DNA of 64,000 nucleotides from Pontibacter sp. FD36. Lineage in GTDB: Bacteria > Bacteroidota > Bacteroidia > Cytophagales > Hymenobacteraceae. The notes below the pieces were generated by a model. It made no database searches and was not told where the DNA came from. It saw only the letters and a list, made by a program, of their open reading frames with translations. This document shows, in pieces, positions 7,683 to 15,409 of this stretch. Where the stretch lies: assembly GCF_015686655.1 (NCBI RefSeq), contig NZ_JADPMP010000001.1, forward strand, positions 248,001-312,000, in the 5' to 3' direction. Every line of letters begins with the position of its first letter. Position 1 is the stretch's first letter. Made by a program: the position numbers and the translations under genes.

Positions 7683-8834
7683 TCACTTTACATTAGCAGA
7701 CCTTGCCGCACCAGACCGTATACCTTGCGGGAAGTTTGGCAGACCGAGGTCGCTTTTGCGCCCACCGAGGTGTAGTCCCATGTCTACATAGCCGCTCTCT
7801 TTGCCCAAAGCGTTCGGTTTGTTGATTACGCCCAGATGAATGTTGTCCTGACGGGCTACATACATTTTGCCATCCTGCCCGAGTTGTATGGCGCCTATAC
7901 GCGGACTGCCGGAAGTACCCACAACAACAGCTGACTTGGCAATAGCCGCTTCATCACCAGCCTGCAGGTCAAACTGTATAATCTGTGCTTTGCCGCCGCC
8001 TTTACCGTTAGCAGTGCCATACAGCTTCGTGCCATCTGGAGAGAAACACACGCCATAGGCTTCTTCGTAGCCTTTCAACAGAATAGGGTCAGATACCTCA
8101 CCGGTACTGCGGTCAAAACGGAGCACCTCAAAATTGCTATCACTATCCCACAGGGCCGCTGCCAGTCTGGTTCCATCCGGTGATGGTACTAAATAACCAA
8201 TCGCTTTCCGGTGAGCGCCGCCGTGCACCGTGCCCACGTTGGTCATCACGGGCTCCATGTTCACGCCATCAGCCGTCACCAGGTAGGCCATGTAGGCATT
8301 GCTGTTCCAGCGGTGCGCAATCACCCACCAGTCGCGGTTGTTGCTGTGGCGTATGGCGGTGAGCTTCTCAGTGGCCGGTGCGATCATGAACACGTTACGT
8401 GCCGTGATAGCACCGTTGCCTTCGTCCTTGTTCATGTTCACCACGCTGTAGCGCAAGCCATTGGACTGTGCCTGTATGTCGGTCGTGAAGATGTAAAAGA
8501 CGCTGTCGTTCGCTGGCTTCGGTATAATCAGAGCAGATTGCGTGGAGGACTTCATGCCCATCAGGCCGTTACCGTTTGGCATCACCCGATGATGCTTATT
8601 CCAGACCGTAATGCCATTAGTATAGAACAGCAGATTGCCCTCTTTGTCGGAGATGGAGGCGCTGCCTTCTTCGGTATGCAGTCTGCTATTGGCAACTGCC
8701 GTTACGCTGTCGCCTCTAAAAACCAATCCGGCTCCTTTGCCGAAGTACCAGTTGGCTGTTTCACCCTGTGCAAAAGCTGTAAAACTGCACAGCAACAGAG
8801 TGGTAGCTACAAGGATATGTCTAAGCTGCTTCAT
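7683..8834 (-). CDS. secreted beta-propeller protein (CHU-type N-terminal propeller)
   Basis: 383 residues with signal peptide MKQLRHILVATTLLLCSFTAFA. The mature start (NWYFGKGAGLVF, then EEGSASISDKEGNLLFYTNGITVWN) matches the propeller at the front of large surface or gliding-associated proteins of Cytophagales. Those usually continue into PKD repeats and a sorting domain, but here the protein is only the propeller. Repeats such as YLVPSPDGTRLAAAL and GVCFSPDGTKLYGT are WD40/PD40-like. I see no lipobox and no type IX sorting tail. Probably periplasmic or surface, function unknown. Confidence 0.72.
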   Translation of the reverse strand: MKQLRHILVATTLLLCSFTAFAQGETANWYFGKGAGLVFRGDSVTAVANSRLHTEEGSASISDKEGNLLFYTNGITVWNKHHRVMPNGNGLMGMKSSTQSALIIPKPANDSVFYIFTTDIQAQSNGLRYSVVNMNKDEGNGAITARNVFMIAPATEKLTAIRHSNNRDWWVIAHRWNSNAYMAYLVTADGVNMEPVMTNVGTVHGGAHRKAIGYLVPSPDGTRLAAALWDSDSNFEVLRFDRSTGEVSDPILLKGYEEAYGVCFSPDGTKLYGTANGKGGGKAQIIQFDLQAGDEAAIAKSAVVVGTSGSPRIGAIQLGQDGKMYVARQDNIHLGVINKPNALGKESGYVDMGLHLGGRKSDLGLPNFPQGIRSGAARSANVK

Positions 8835-8896
8835 AAGCGATTTTATAGATATAACGCTCCTGTTGCAAACTGAGTGCCAGTTTCCGGATCAATCTG

Positions 8897-8981
8897 CAAA
8901 TCAGGTATAGCAAGTGCCAGCTATACCTGATTTGTGAAACGCTATACCTATCCTATAATTGCGCTGCAGACCAGGTATAGC
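8897..8981. repeat. two hairpins built from the GGTATAG motif
   Basis: Between the trehalase stop and the propeller gene lie four motif copies in alternating orientation. The first pair makes a perfect 15-bp stem (8897-8911 with 8920-8934) with an 8-nt loop. The second pair (GCTATACCT at 8941-8949 with AGGTATAGC at 8973-8981) makes a 9-bp stem. No T-run follows either, so these do not look like ordinary terminators. The last copy ends next to the trehalase stop codon (8982-8984). Confidence 0.7.
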
Positions 8982-10622
8982 TTATCGGCTTTGCAACATG
9001 GCAGGCTGTCGTTCGGCGATCGGGCGTAGTTCAGGGTATAATGCTATCAGTTTGAGAAACACACCGTTGGTCCACCCAAAGCCATCCTGGTTAGGGTACT
9101 CCCCGCCACCTGCTTCGAGTTCGAGGTTCTCTACATTATACTTCTCTACCATTTTGCCTGTGTTTTCGTGTACTTCGGTGCCGAGGGTAATCCATCGGGT
9201 TGCAATAGTGCGGGCCAAATCCTGATGATTGTAGTTGCGCAGTGCCTGTATGCTCATCCACTGAAGCGGTGCCCAGCCGTTCGGCGCATCCCATTGCTGG
9301 TCGGTGTGCACCAAAGTAGTGGCGAGTCCACCGGGCTTCAGGAAGCTGCTTTGCAGGCGCTCAGCCACGGCAGCTGCCTGGCGGCGCTTGGCCATGCAAA
9401 AGTAAAGCGGGTAAACAGCGGCTAGTGTCGGGATGTTGGTCGTGGTGCCCTGCACAAAGTCATAATCGTAGAAGAAGCCGTCTGCCTCGTGCCACATGTG
9501 CTGGAGCACTGCTTTACGGCGGGCCTTAGCTTTCTGGCGGTATAGTCGAGCTCCGGCAGGGTCTCGCTCCAGTTCGGCCATCTCTGCCAGCGTCAGCTCC
9601 ATGTGGAAGAGCAGCGAGTTGAGGTCTACAGGCAGAATGTCGGTGGTATGGATCGTGCTCAGGCTTTGCTTGTCGGAGAACCAGCGGCTGCTGAAGTCCC
9701 AGCCCGACTCGGCGGCGGCTCTGATGTGGCGGTATACCTCCTCCGGCTGCCTCCCCGACTCCTGGGCGATGTGCACGTCTTCTTTGTAAGCCTCAGGGCG
9801 CGGAGCTGGTTGGTCGTCCCAGTAGCGGTTGAGAATACTGCCATCCGGCAACAGCACTACCCGGCGGTGAGTCGGGTTGGCAGGGCTAAGCTGCTCGGCG
9901 CCATCCATCCAGAACGCGTATTCTTTTCGGAGTGCGGAGGCATATTTCACCAACACATCACGGCCCATCTCCTGGGTGAGCAGGTGCAGCATCAGTGCGT
10001 AAAAGGGTGGTTGGGAGCGGCTGAGGTAATAGCTGCGGTTGCCGTTCGGTATATGACCGGTGGTATGGATGAGGTGCGTGAAATTGTCGACCATGTGCTG
10101 GATCAAGGCTTTCTCGCCGCTTACCTGCAACCCCAGCATGGTGAAGAAGCTATCCCAGTAGTAGATTTCCTGAAAGCGGCCTCCCGGCACCACATAGGCA
10201 TGGGGGAGGGACAGTAGCGAACCGCCACTTTCGTCGGGCATGCGGGTGAGCACAGGCCAGAGCTGTCGTATATGCGCTGTTACGGAGAGGCTGGTGTCGG
10301 TCGTGAAATTAGAAGAAGGCTGCGTCGGCAACAGGAAATGCTCCAATACGAACCCCTTCAAATCGAAGCCAGGCTGCGCACGTTGCTCCCGGTAAGCCTG
10401 TAAAATATGCGCTGGTTCCTGCAGAGGCACACAATCGGCGAAGGTTTTGGAATCCGGGAAGACAGGGAGGAGCTGCACATCGCGAAAAAGCTCTTGTAAG
10501 TCGGTCTCCGGCCGGTACTGGGCCTGTACCGGGGAAGGAGCGAAAATATAAGATAAAAGCAAAAGAATCAGGTTAAGTAAGAAGTATGATTTTTTTGATT
10601 TGCCTTGCTTCATGGTCAGCAC
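8982..10622 (-). CDS. treA: periplasmic alpha,alpha-trehalase (GH37)
   Basis: 546 residues, standard length for bacterial GH37 trehalase, which hydrolyses trehalose to two glucose. A hydrophobic signal segment (about 13-35, ending SPVQAQ) indicates export. The two trehalase signatures are present: PGGRFQEIYYWDSFF (about 165-180) and QWDAPNGWAPLQ (about 452-463). The catalytic acid Asp lies in ESGWDFSSRW (about 308-317) and the likely base Glu in MVEKYNVENLE near the end. Translation may start at 10622 or at the in-frame ATG nine bases later (MKQGKSKK). No trehalose transporter is nearby. Confidence 0.93.
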   Translation of the reverse strand: MLTMKQGKSKKSYFLLNLILLLLSYIFAPSPVQAQYRPETDLQELFRDVQLLPVFPDSKTFADCVPLQEPAHILQAYREQRAQPGFDLKGFVLEHFLLPTQPSSNFTTDTSLSVTAHIRQLWPVLTRMPDESGGSLLSLPHAYVVPGGRFQEIYYWDSFFTMLGLQVSGEKALIQHMVDNFTHLIHTTGHIPNGNRSYYLSRSQPPFYALMLHLLTQEMGRDVLVKYASALRKEYAFWMDGAEQLSPANPTHRRVVLLPDGSILNRYWDDQPAPRPEAYKEDVHIAQESGRQPEEVYRHIRAAAESGWDFSSRWFSDKQSLSTIHTTDILPVDLNSLLFHMELTLAEMAELERDPAGARLYRQKAKARRKAVLQHMWHEADGFFYDYDFVQGTTTNIPTLAAVYPLYFCMAKRRQAAAVAERLQSSFLKPGGLATTLVHTDQQWDAPNGWAPLQWMSIQALRNYNHQDLARTIATRWITLGTEVHENTGKMVEKYNVENLELEAGGGEYPNQDGFGWTNGVFLKLIALYPELRPIAERQPAMLQSR

Positions 10623-10799
10623 ATTTTATATGAATCTGTATTCATACGAATTAAGGAAGCAAGGGGTCAAGTATACTATTATGCAACCTATTACACAAGC
10701 TATAAAACAAGAAGATTATTTGTTTCCTGAATACCTGCAGGAAAATCTTGAAATAGTATGGAGCGATCTGTTCGTTTGGAAGTATTACTATTGTAATAT

Positions 10800-10834
10800 A
10801 AAAAAAGCAGGAGGCCGTTTGATTAACCTCCCGC
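10800..10834 (-). terminator. intrinsic terminator after the small Gly/Thr lipoprotein gene
   Basis: An 8-bp stem (10807-10814 with 10827-10834, one wobble pair). On the - strand it is followed by a run of T. It lies downstream of the 10874-11125 gene. The rest of 10623-10873 is AT-rich with no convincing gene. Confidence 0.65.
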
Positions 10835-10873
10835 TTTTCGTTTGATTTTTTTACCTATTTGACTTACAGTGGC

Positions 10874-11125
10874 TTACATCGTGGTGCCCCCTGTTGTGCT
10901 ACCGCTTGTAGTGCCGGTTGTGGTGGTGCCGGAGACATCTGTGCCTGTACCGCCACTGGCGTTCTCAACCCGGTTGTCTTCCAGCGAATCGCTGTTTATG
11001 TCCCGGGTTTCAATGGATTGATTATCCGGTACAGATTGCTGATTCTCGCTCCCGCAAGATGTTAACAGCAAAGAAGCTGCACCTAGACATAGGCCGGCAG
11101 TAAGTGAGGTCCATTGTTTTTTCAT
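10874..11125 (-). CDS. small Gly/Thr-rich lipoprotein
   Basis: 83 residues. The signal peptide ends in the lipobox LLTSCG, so the protein is an exported lipoprotein. The middle is acidic and polar. The last about 25 residues are a Gly/Thr/Ser tail (GTTTTGTTSGSTTGG). The tail and the SCG lipobox are shared with the larger repeat lipoprotein just upstream (11211-11837), so the two look like tandem paralogues, one with a short tail and one with a greatly expanded one. Function unknown. Confidence 0.7.
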   Translation of the reverse strand: MKKQWTSLTAGLCLGAASLLLTSCGSENQQSVPDNQSIETRDINSDSLEDNRVENASGGTGTDVSGTTTTGTTSGSTTGGTTM

Positions 11126-11162
11126 AGTCTGATATCAGTTGTAGAGAATTGTGGGAATTATA

Positions 11163-11200
11163 TTCTGGTTGCGGCAACTTAGAAAGTGCCGCAACCAGAA
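11163..11200 (-). terminator. strong hairpin between the two Gly/Thr lipoprotein genes
   Basis: A perfect 14-bp stem (11163-11176 with 11187-11200) with a 10-nt loop, just after the stop of the repeat lipoprotein. No clear T-run follows on the - strand, so it may be an mRNA-stabilising or attenuating structure rather than a full terminator. Confidence 0.5.
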
Positions 11201-11210
11201 CTTAGTTAAA

Positions 11211-11837
11211 CTAGTTGCCAGTGGTGCTTCCAGAGGTTGTGCCAGTCGTAGTGCCACCAGTTGTTGTGCCAGTGTTGGTACCACCTGTAGTCGTTCCAGT
11301 GGTAGTGCCGGTTGTTGTACCAGTCGTGGTTCCTGTAGTCGTTGTACCGGTTGTAGTTCCGGTCGTTGTTCCCGTTGTGGTTCCGGTAGTAGTACCGGTG
11401 GTCGTACCAGTCGTGGTACCGGTGGTCGTACCCGTGGTAGTACCGGTTGTGGTTCCAGTGGTCGTACCAGTAGTGATACCTGTTGTTGTACCAGTAGTCG
11501 TACCACCAGTTGTGGTTCCGCCTGTCGTACCGCCCGTAGTTGTTGTGCCGGTAGTTGTCATACCTCCGGTGGTAGTGCCTGTAGTAGTTCCAGTGGTAGT
11601 GCCCGTTGTCGTTCCGGTAGTTGTAGTTCCGGTAGTTGTACCAGTCGTGGTACCCATTCCTGCAGTATCTTCAGGCATAACATAGCCATTACCCTCTATG
11701 CCGGTTTCCTGTGTGTCCCCTTCCATAGTTTCAGGTGGCATTTCCGAGTTTTCCCCGGATTCCCCTCCACATGAGGTTAGACATAAAGCTGAACTTATAA
11801 AGAGAGAGGCAGCTGCTGTTTTCCAATTCATTTTCAT
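11211..11837 (-). CDS. lipoprotein with long Gly-Thr-Thr-Thr repeat tail
   Basis: 208 residues. The signal peptide has lipobox ALCLTSCGG, followed by an acidic linker (about 24-60, rich in Glu, Pro and Met). The rest (about 62-208) is an almost pure repeat of Gly followed by three Thr, with a few GG, TTTT, Ile or Asn interruptions. It has no Asp, so it lacks the D-S/T-x O-glycosylation motif known from Bacteroides. The codons vary freely at third positions from unit to unit, so the repeat looks maintained as protein rather than made by recent DNA slippage. Possibly a cell-surface stalk or adhesive polymer-like protein, which is inference. The opposite strand shows a meaningless PVV-repeat frame. 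Confidence 0.75.
   Translation of the reverse strand: MKMNWKTAAASLFISSALCLTSCGGESGENSEMPPETMEGDTQETGIEGNGYVMPEDTAGMGTTTGTTTGTTTTGTTTGTTTGTTTGTTTGGMTTTGTTTTGGTTGGTTTGGTTTGTTTGITTGTTTGTTTGTTTGTTTGTTTGTTTGTTTGTTTGTTTGTTTGTTTTGTTTGTTTGTTTGTTTGGTNTGTTTGGTTTGTTSGSTTGN
11218..11652. repeat. 12-bp-period degenerate tandem repeat inside the lipoprotein gene
   Basis: On the + strand the unit reads CCN-GTN-GTN-GTN, antisense to Gly-Thr-Thr-Thr codons. All four bases occur at the N positions and the units are rarely identical over long runs. This is a coding repeat, not a CRISPR array: there are no spacers and no constant repeat. Confidence 0.85.
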
Positions 11838-11976
11838 AGCATACTAGATTTTAAGTTACACATTCTCTCTTTTACGGTTAATTTGAAGATGCGCTACAGA
11901 AATATGCCGGTATTAAATGCGGGTTACTACTTAATTATCAATAAGTAGCAATGCCAAAACAGCATTTAAAGATGAT

Positions 11977-12384
11977 TTAACGGCTGAATGGATGCCGTAC
12001 GAATGATACCTGTCCCATAGCATCTTTCTCGTAGCGGGCCAGGGTATAGGGCGCAAACTGCGGATCGAAATTCTGTTGTCCGGGCTGTACCTGATCTGGT
12101 GCTGGCTGGTTGTTCAGGAAGAAGTATACGCGTGTGGTGCCATACTTGGTGTGCGGCATGTAGTTGCCGTATTGCTCCATTTCCTGCCACAAGGTGTCGG
12201 CCACGGTTACCGCATAAATCCTGACAATTGGACCAGTATTGTTCTCGTTGCGGTAAAAAGCCGCCTCTTTGAAGTCACCATCCAGGTCGTCGACACTGGG
12301 TTGGGAGAAGGAGTCGTAGATGAAGTAAATGACAAGGACAGCGGTAATAGCGAGAAGAAGGTATTTTATTGATTTAGATGACAT
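11977..12384 (-). CDS. membrane-anchored protein of unknown function
   Basis: 135 residues. One N-terminal transmembrane helix (about 8-24, YLLLAITAVLVIYFIYD) probably anchors a soluble domain on the outer face. The domain has a mixed alpha/beta pattern (GPIVRIYAVTVADTLWQEM, then TRVYFFLNNQPAP) and I do not recognise the family. It has its own well-matched promoter (12406-12437), so it is likely expressed separately from the genes around it. Confidence 0.65.
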   Translation of the reverse strand: MSSKSIKYLLLAITAVLVIYFIYDSFSQPSVDDLDGDFKEAAFYRNENNTGPIVRIYAVTVADTLWQEMEQYGNYMPHTKYGTTRVYFFLNNQPAPDQVQPGQQNFDPQFAPYTLARYEKDAMGQVSFVRHPFSR

Positions 12385-12405
12385 AACGGAGTTTTGTGAT
12401 TGCTA

Positions 12406-12437
12406 CAAAGGTACGGTTTAAAAAGACCCTTGGCAAA
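12406..12437 (-). promoter_or_regulatory. Bacteroidota-type promoter of the 11977-12384 gene
   Basis: On the - strand TTTG (12434-12437), 20 bp, then TACCTTTG (12406-12413). This is a full match to the Bacteroidota TTTG-N19-21-TAnnTTTG consensus. It places the RNA start about 15 nt before the ATG at 12384. Confidence 0.75.
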
Positions 12438-12502
12438 GTACTGGTGTGCCGTATACCTATCAGAACAGGGAGTGTGTCTGAAAGAACTTCAGCTCAGAAA
12501 TA

Positions 12503-12540
12503 AAAAAGCTGCAGCCAACCGAAGTCGACTGCAGCTTTTT
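12503..12540. terminator. bidirectional intrinsic terminator after mutB
   Basis: A perfect 12-bp stem AAAAAGCTGCAG (12503-12514) with CTGCAGCTTTTT (12529-12540) and a 14-nt loop. The T-run occurs on both strands. It ends the mutA-mutB operon on the - strand. Confidence 0.85.
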
Positions 12541-12557
12541 ACTCTTAACTCCTAACG

Positions 12558-14702
12558 CTATTCCTTCACTGCTCTGATCAACTGCTCCAGAATATTCTGA
12601 GCCGCTACCGAAATGATGGTACCTGGGCCAAACACGCCAGCTGCGCCTGCTTTGAACAGGAAGTCGTAGTCCTGGGCAGGTATAACACCGCCCACGATCA
12701 CCATGATGTCTGCACGGTCCAGTTTGCGGAGCTCCTCTATCAACTGCGGAACCAGTGTCTTATGACCGGCCGCCAGTGAAGATACACCCACCACGTGTAC
12801 GTCGTTTTCAGCGGCTTGCATGGCTACTTCAGCCGGAGTTTGGAACAATGGGCCAATGTCCACGTCGAAGCCGAGGTCGGCGAAGGAGGTGGCGATTACC
12901 TTGGAGCCGCGGTCGTGACCGTCCTGTCCCATTTTGGCAACCATGATGCGTGGTCGGCGGCCTTCCATTTCCTCGAACTGGTCTGCCAGTACCTTGGCCC
13001 GCTCAAAGTTCTCGTCGTCGGAGAGCTCGGCGGAGTATATACCTGATATGGATCGAATCACAGCTTTGTGTCTTCCGTAAATTTTCTCTAATGCGTCAGA
13101 TATCTCACCCAGTGTAGCACGGTGGCGGGCAGCGTTCACAGCCAACTCCAGCAGGTTGCCTTCATTGGACTCTGCAGCAACTGTCAATGCTTGAAGGGCT
13201 TCTTCTACCGCTTGGTTATCGCGGCCTTCTTTTACCTGTGCCAATCTGCGAAGCTGCGATTCACGCACCACGGTGTTGTCGATGTCGAGGATGTCGATTT
13301 CCTGAATCTGATCCGGGCGGTATTTGTTCACCCCCACGATCACATCCTTACCGGAGTCGATGCGAGCCTGCTTGCGGGCGGCGGCTTCTTCGATGCGCAT
13401 TTTCGGCAGACCGGTCTCGATAGCCTTGGCCATACCGCCAAGTTCTTCCACTTCCTGAATCAGTTCCCAAGCCTTGTGTGCGATCTCGTGTGTGAGGGCT
13501 TCTACATAATATGAACCACCCCACGGATCTACCACTTTCGTGATGTTAGTTTCCTGCTGTAGGTAGATCTGTGTGTTGCGGGCAATGCGGGCCGAAAAGT
13601 CGGTTGGCAGCGCAATGGCCTCGTCGAGTGCGTTGGTGTGCAAGCTTTGCGTACCGCCCAAGGCAGCGGCAAGTGCTTCCACGCAGGTGCGGGTCACGTT
13701 GTTGAAAGGATCCTGTTCGGTTAAGCTCCAGCCAGAGGTCTGGCAGTGCGTGCGCAGCGCCAGCGATTTCGGATTCTTCGGGTTGAACTGCTGAATCAGC
13801 TTGGCCCACAGCATACGGGCAGCACGCATTTTGGCGATCTCCATGAAATGGTTCATGCCAATGGCCCAAAAGAAGGAGAGGCGCGGTGCAAATACGTCGA
13901 TGTCCATACCTGCCTTCAGACCCGTGCGCACATACTCAAGGCCGTCGGCCAGGGTATAGGCCAGCTCAATGTCGGCGGTGGCGCCGGCTTCCTGCATGTG
14001 GTAGCCCGAAATGGAGATGGAGTTGAAGCGCGGCATGTTCTGTGAGGTATACTCAAAGATATCTGCAATGATCTTCATACTCGGCTCTGGCGGATAGATA
14101 TAGGTATTGCGCACCATGAACTCCTTCAGGATGTCATTTTGGATGGTGCCGCTCAGCTGCTCCGGCGTCACACCCTGCTCTTCGGCTGCCACAATGTAAA
14201 AGGCCATGATCGGCAGCACGGCTCCGTTCATAGTCATGGATACCGACATCTGGTCCAGCGGAATCTGGTCGAAGAGGATCTTCATGTCCTCTACAGAGTC
14301 GATGGCCACACCGGCCTTGCCCACATCGCCTACTACGCGTGGGTGATCTGAGTCGTAGCCGCGGTGCGTGGCCAGGTCAAAGGCAACCGAAAGGCCTTTC
14401 TGACCACCTGCCAGGTTGCGGCGGTAAAAGGCGTTGGATTCTTCGGCGGTGGAGAAACCGGCGTACTGGCGGATCGTCCACGGCTTCTGCACATACATGG
14501 TGCTGTAAGGCCCGCGCAGGTATGGCGGAAGGCCGGCAGCAAAATCCATGTGCTCGAAGCGCTGCACGTCCTCGGCAGTATAGTAGCTTTTGAGCGGAAT
14601 CTGCTCCGCCGTTTTCCAGTCCTTCGGCTTCAGCGGGTCTTTCGGACCATGCTCCGCCTTAGCGACCTTGTTGATATCTATGTTCGAAAAGTCAGGTTTC
14701 AT
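12558..14702 (-). CDS. mutB: methylmalonyl-CoA mutase large (catalytic) subunit
   Basis: 714 residues, full length. The enzyme interconverts methylmalonyl-CoA and succinyl-CoA with adenosylcobalamin. The N-terminal TIM barrel binds the acyl-CoA ([33 protein letters not shown] and others). The C-terminal about 130 residues are the B12-binding domain with the base-off signature DGHDRGSKV, whose His is the cobalt ligand. Downstream of mutA and a small lipoprotein on the same strand. The gap to the lipoprotein gene (14703-14935) holds an inverted-repeat element, so expression could be partly independent. Confidence 0.96.
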   Translation of the reverse strand: MKPDFSNIDINKVAKAEHGPKDPLKPKDWKTAEQIPLKSYYTAEDVQRFEHMDFAAGLPPYLRGPYSTMYVQKPWTIRQYAGFSTAEESNAFYRRNLAGGQKGLSVAFDLATHRGYDSDHPRVVGDVGKAGVAIDSVEDMKILFDQIPLDQMSVSMTMNGAVLPIMAFYIVAAEEQGVTPEQLSGTIQNDILKEFMVRNTYIYPPEPSMKIIADIFEYTSQNMPRFNSISISGYHMQEAGATADIELAYTLADGLEYVRTGLKAGMDIDVFAPRLSFFWAIGMNHFMEIAKMRAARMLWAKLIQQFNPKNPKSLALRTHCQTSGWSLTEQDPFNNVTRTCVEALAAALGGTQSLHTNALDEAIALPTDFSARIARNTQIYLQQETNITKVVDPWGGSYYVEALTHEIAHKAWELIQEVEELGGMAKAIETGLPKMRIEEAAARKQARIDSGKDVIVGVNKYRPDQIQEIDILDIDNTVVRESQLRRLAQVKEGRDNQAVEEALQALTVAAESNEGNLLELAVNAARHRATLGEISDALEKIYGRHKAVIRSISGIYSAELSDDENFERAKVLADQFEEMEGRRPRIMVAKMGQDGHDRGSKVIATSFADLGFDVDIGPLFQTPAEVAMQAAENDVHVVGVSSLAAGHKTLVPQLIEELRKLDRADIMVIVGGVIPAQDYDFLFKAGAAGVFGPGTIISVAAQNILEQLIRAVKE

Positions 14703-14708
14703 TTTTTT

Positions 14709-14932
14709 GAATGAGTGATTGAGTGATTTAGCGAATGGGTGATTTTTAGTGCATCCTCCACTAGATCATACTGCTTATTTCATTTAGTAATTTAGTGATA
14801 GACAGAATTAGTGAATGAGAGATTAAGTGGTTGTTTTAATTTGTGGATTCGTTACCTCAACCATATTTTCAATACTTGTTAAATCAATAAAAATAAAAAC
14901 CACCCATTCACGAACTCGCTCAATCACTTAAT
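14709..14932. repeat. MITE-like element with about 38-bp inverted ends
   Basis: The left end (14709-14747) and right end (14895-14932) are imperfect inverted copies of one AT-rich sequence (GAGTGATTGAGTGA-type words). The roughly 150 bp between them has no gene. It separates mutB from the rest of its operon. Related words occur in the repeat regions near 1.2-1.9 kb and 44.2-44.6 kb. Confidence 0.55.
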
Positions 14933-14935
14933 ATA

Positions 14936-15409
14936 TCAGCTCGCGTGCTCGGAGGTGATGACCCAGCGGCCTTCTACCTTCTTCCAAAGCTGCGACGATA
15001 CACCGCCCATGAGCTTTTTGCCCTGCAGGTCGATCTTCCAGCGATACACGTAGTACACGGCCTCCGGACCAACCTGCTCGATGTGTAAAGGCTCGTAAGT
15101 GTACTCGCCCATCTTGCTACGGTCGGTGAAGTCGGTCTGGAACATCTCCAGCACTTCTTGCCAGCCTTTTTCAGTACCGTTACGGCTGATCCAGAGCATG
15201 TCCGGCGACTCCCAGTAGAAGTCCATGGCATTTTCCAGTTCGCCTTTGTTCCAGGCGGCTACCTGTCCGTCGAGGGCTTGTTTTACTTCTGATATTGCGT
15301 CAGCCATAGCGATGCGTTCGTTTTTTACAGTTTTATCCGTGTGTGTTGTGCAGGAAGCTGCCAGTATACCTGTTAACAGAAGAGTGGCGGCAAAGTGCTT
15401 AGTTCGCAT
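14936..15409 (-). CDS. SnoaL/DUF4440-like (NTF2-fold) lipoprotein in the mutase operon
   Basis: 157 residues. The signal peptide ends in the lipobox GILAASCTT. The mature part is an NTF2-like domain: ISEVKQALDGQVAAWNKGELENAMDFYW, SPDMLWIS near the middle, and a C-terminal LWKKVEGRWVI strand typical of DUF4440/SnoaL-like proteins. It overlaps the end of mutA by 11 bp and precedes mutB, so it lies inside the mutase operon. As an exported lipoprotein it cannot contact the cytoplasmic mutase. The position is therefore surprising and its function is unknown. Confidence 0.8.
   Translation of the reverse strand: MRTKHFAATLLLTGILAASCTTHTDKTVKNERIAMADAISEVKQALDGQVAAWNKGELENAMDFYWESPDMLWISRNGTEKGWQEVLEMFQTDFTDRSKMGEYTYEPLHIEQVGPEAVYYVYRWKIDLQGKKLMGGVSSQLWKKVEGRWVITSEHAS

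Noticed and set aside
10600..10845. 81-residue + strand frame after trehalase
   Set aside because: It overlaps the trehalase start and a terminator hairpin, has no family likeness, and its C-terminal part is just the hairpin read as codons.
11218..11652. Possible CRISPR-like or minisatellite array
   Set aside because: No spacers and no constant repeat; the period is 12 bp and variation is synonymous, so it is a coding repeat.
11215..11685. + strand frame of Pro-Val-Val repeats
   Set aside because: It is the antisense of the Gly-Thr repeat. The - strand frame has a signal peptide and lipobox and explains the third-position variation.
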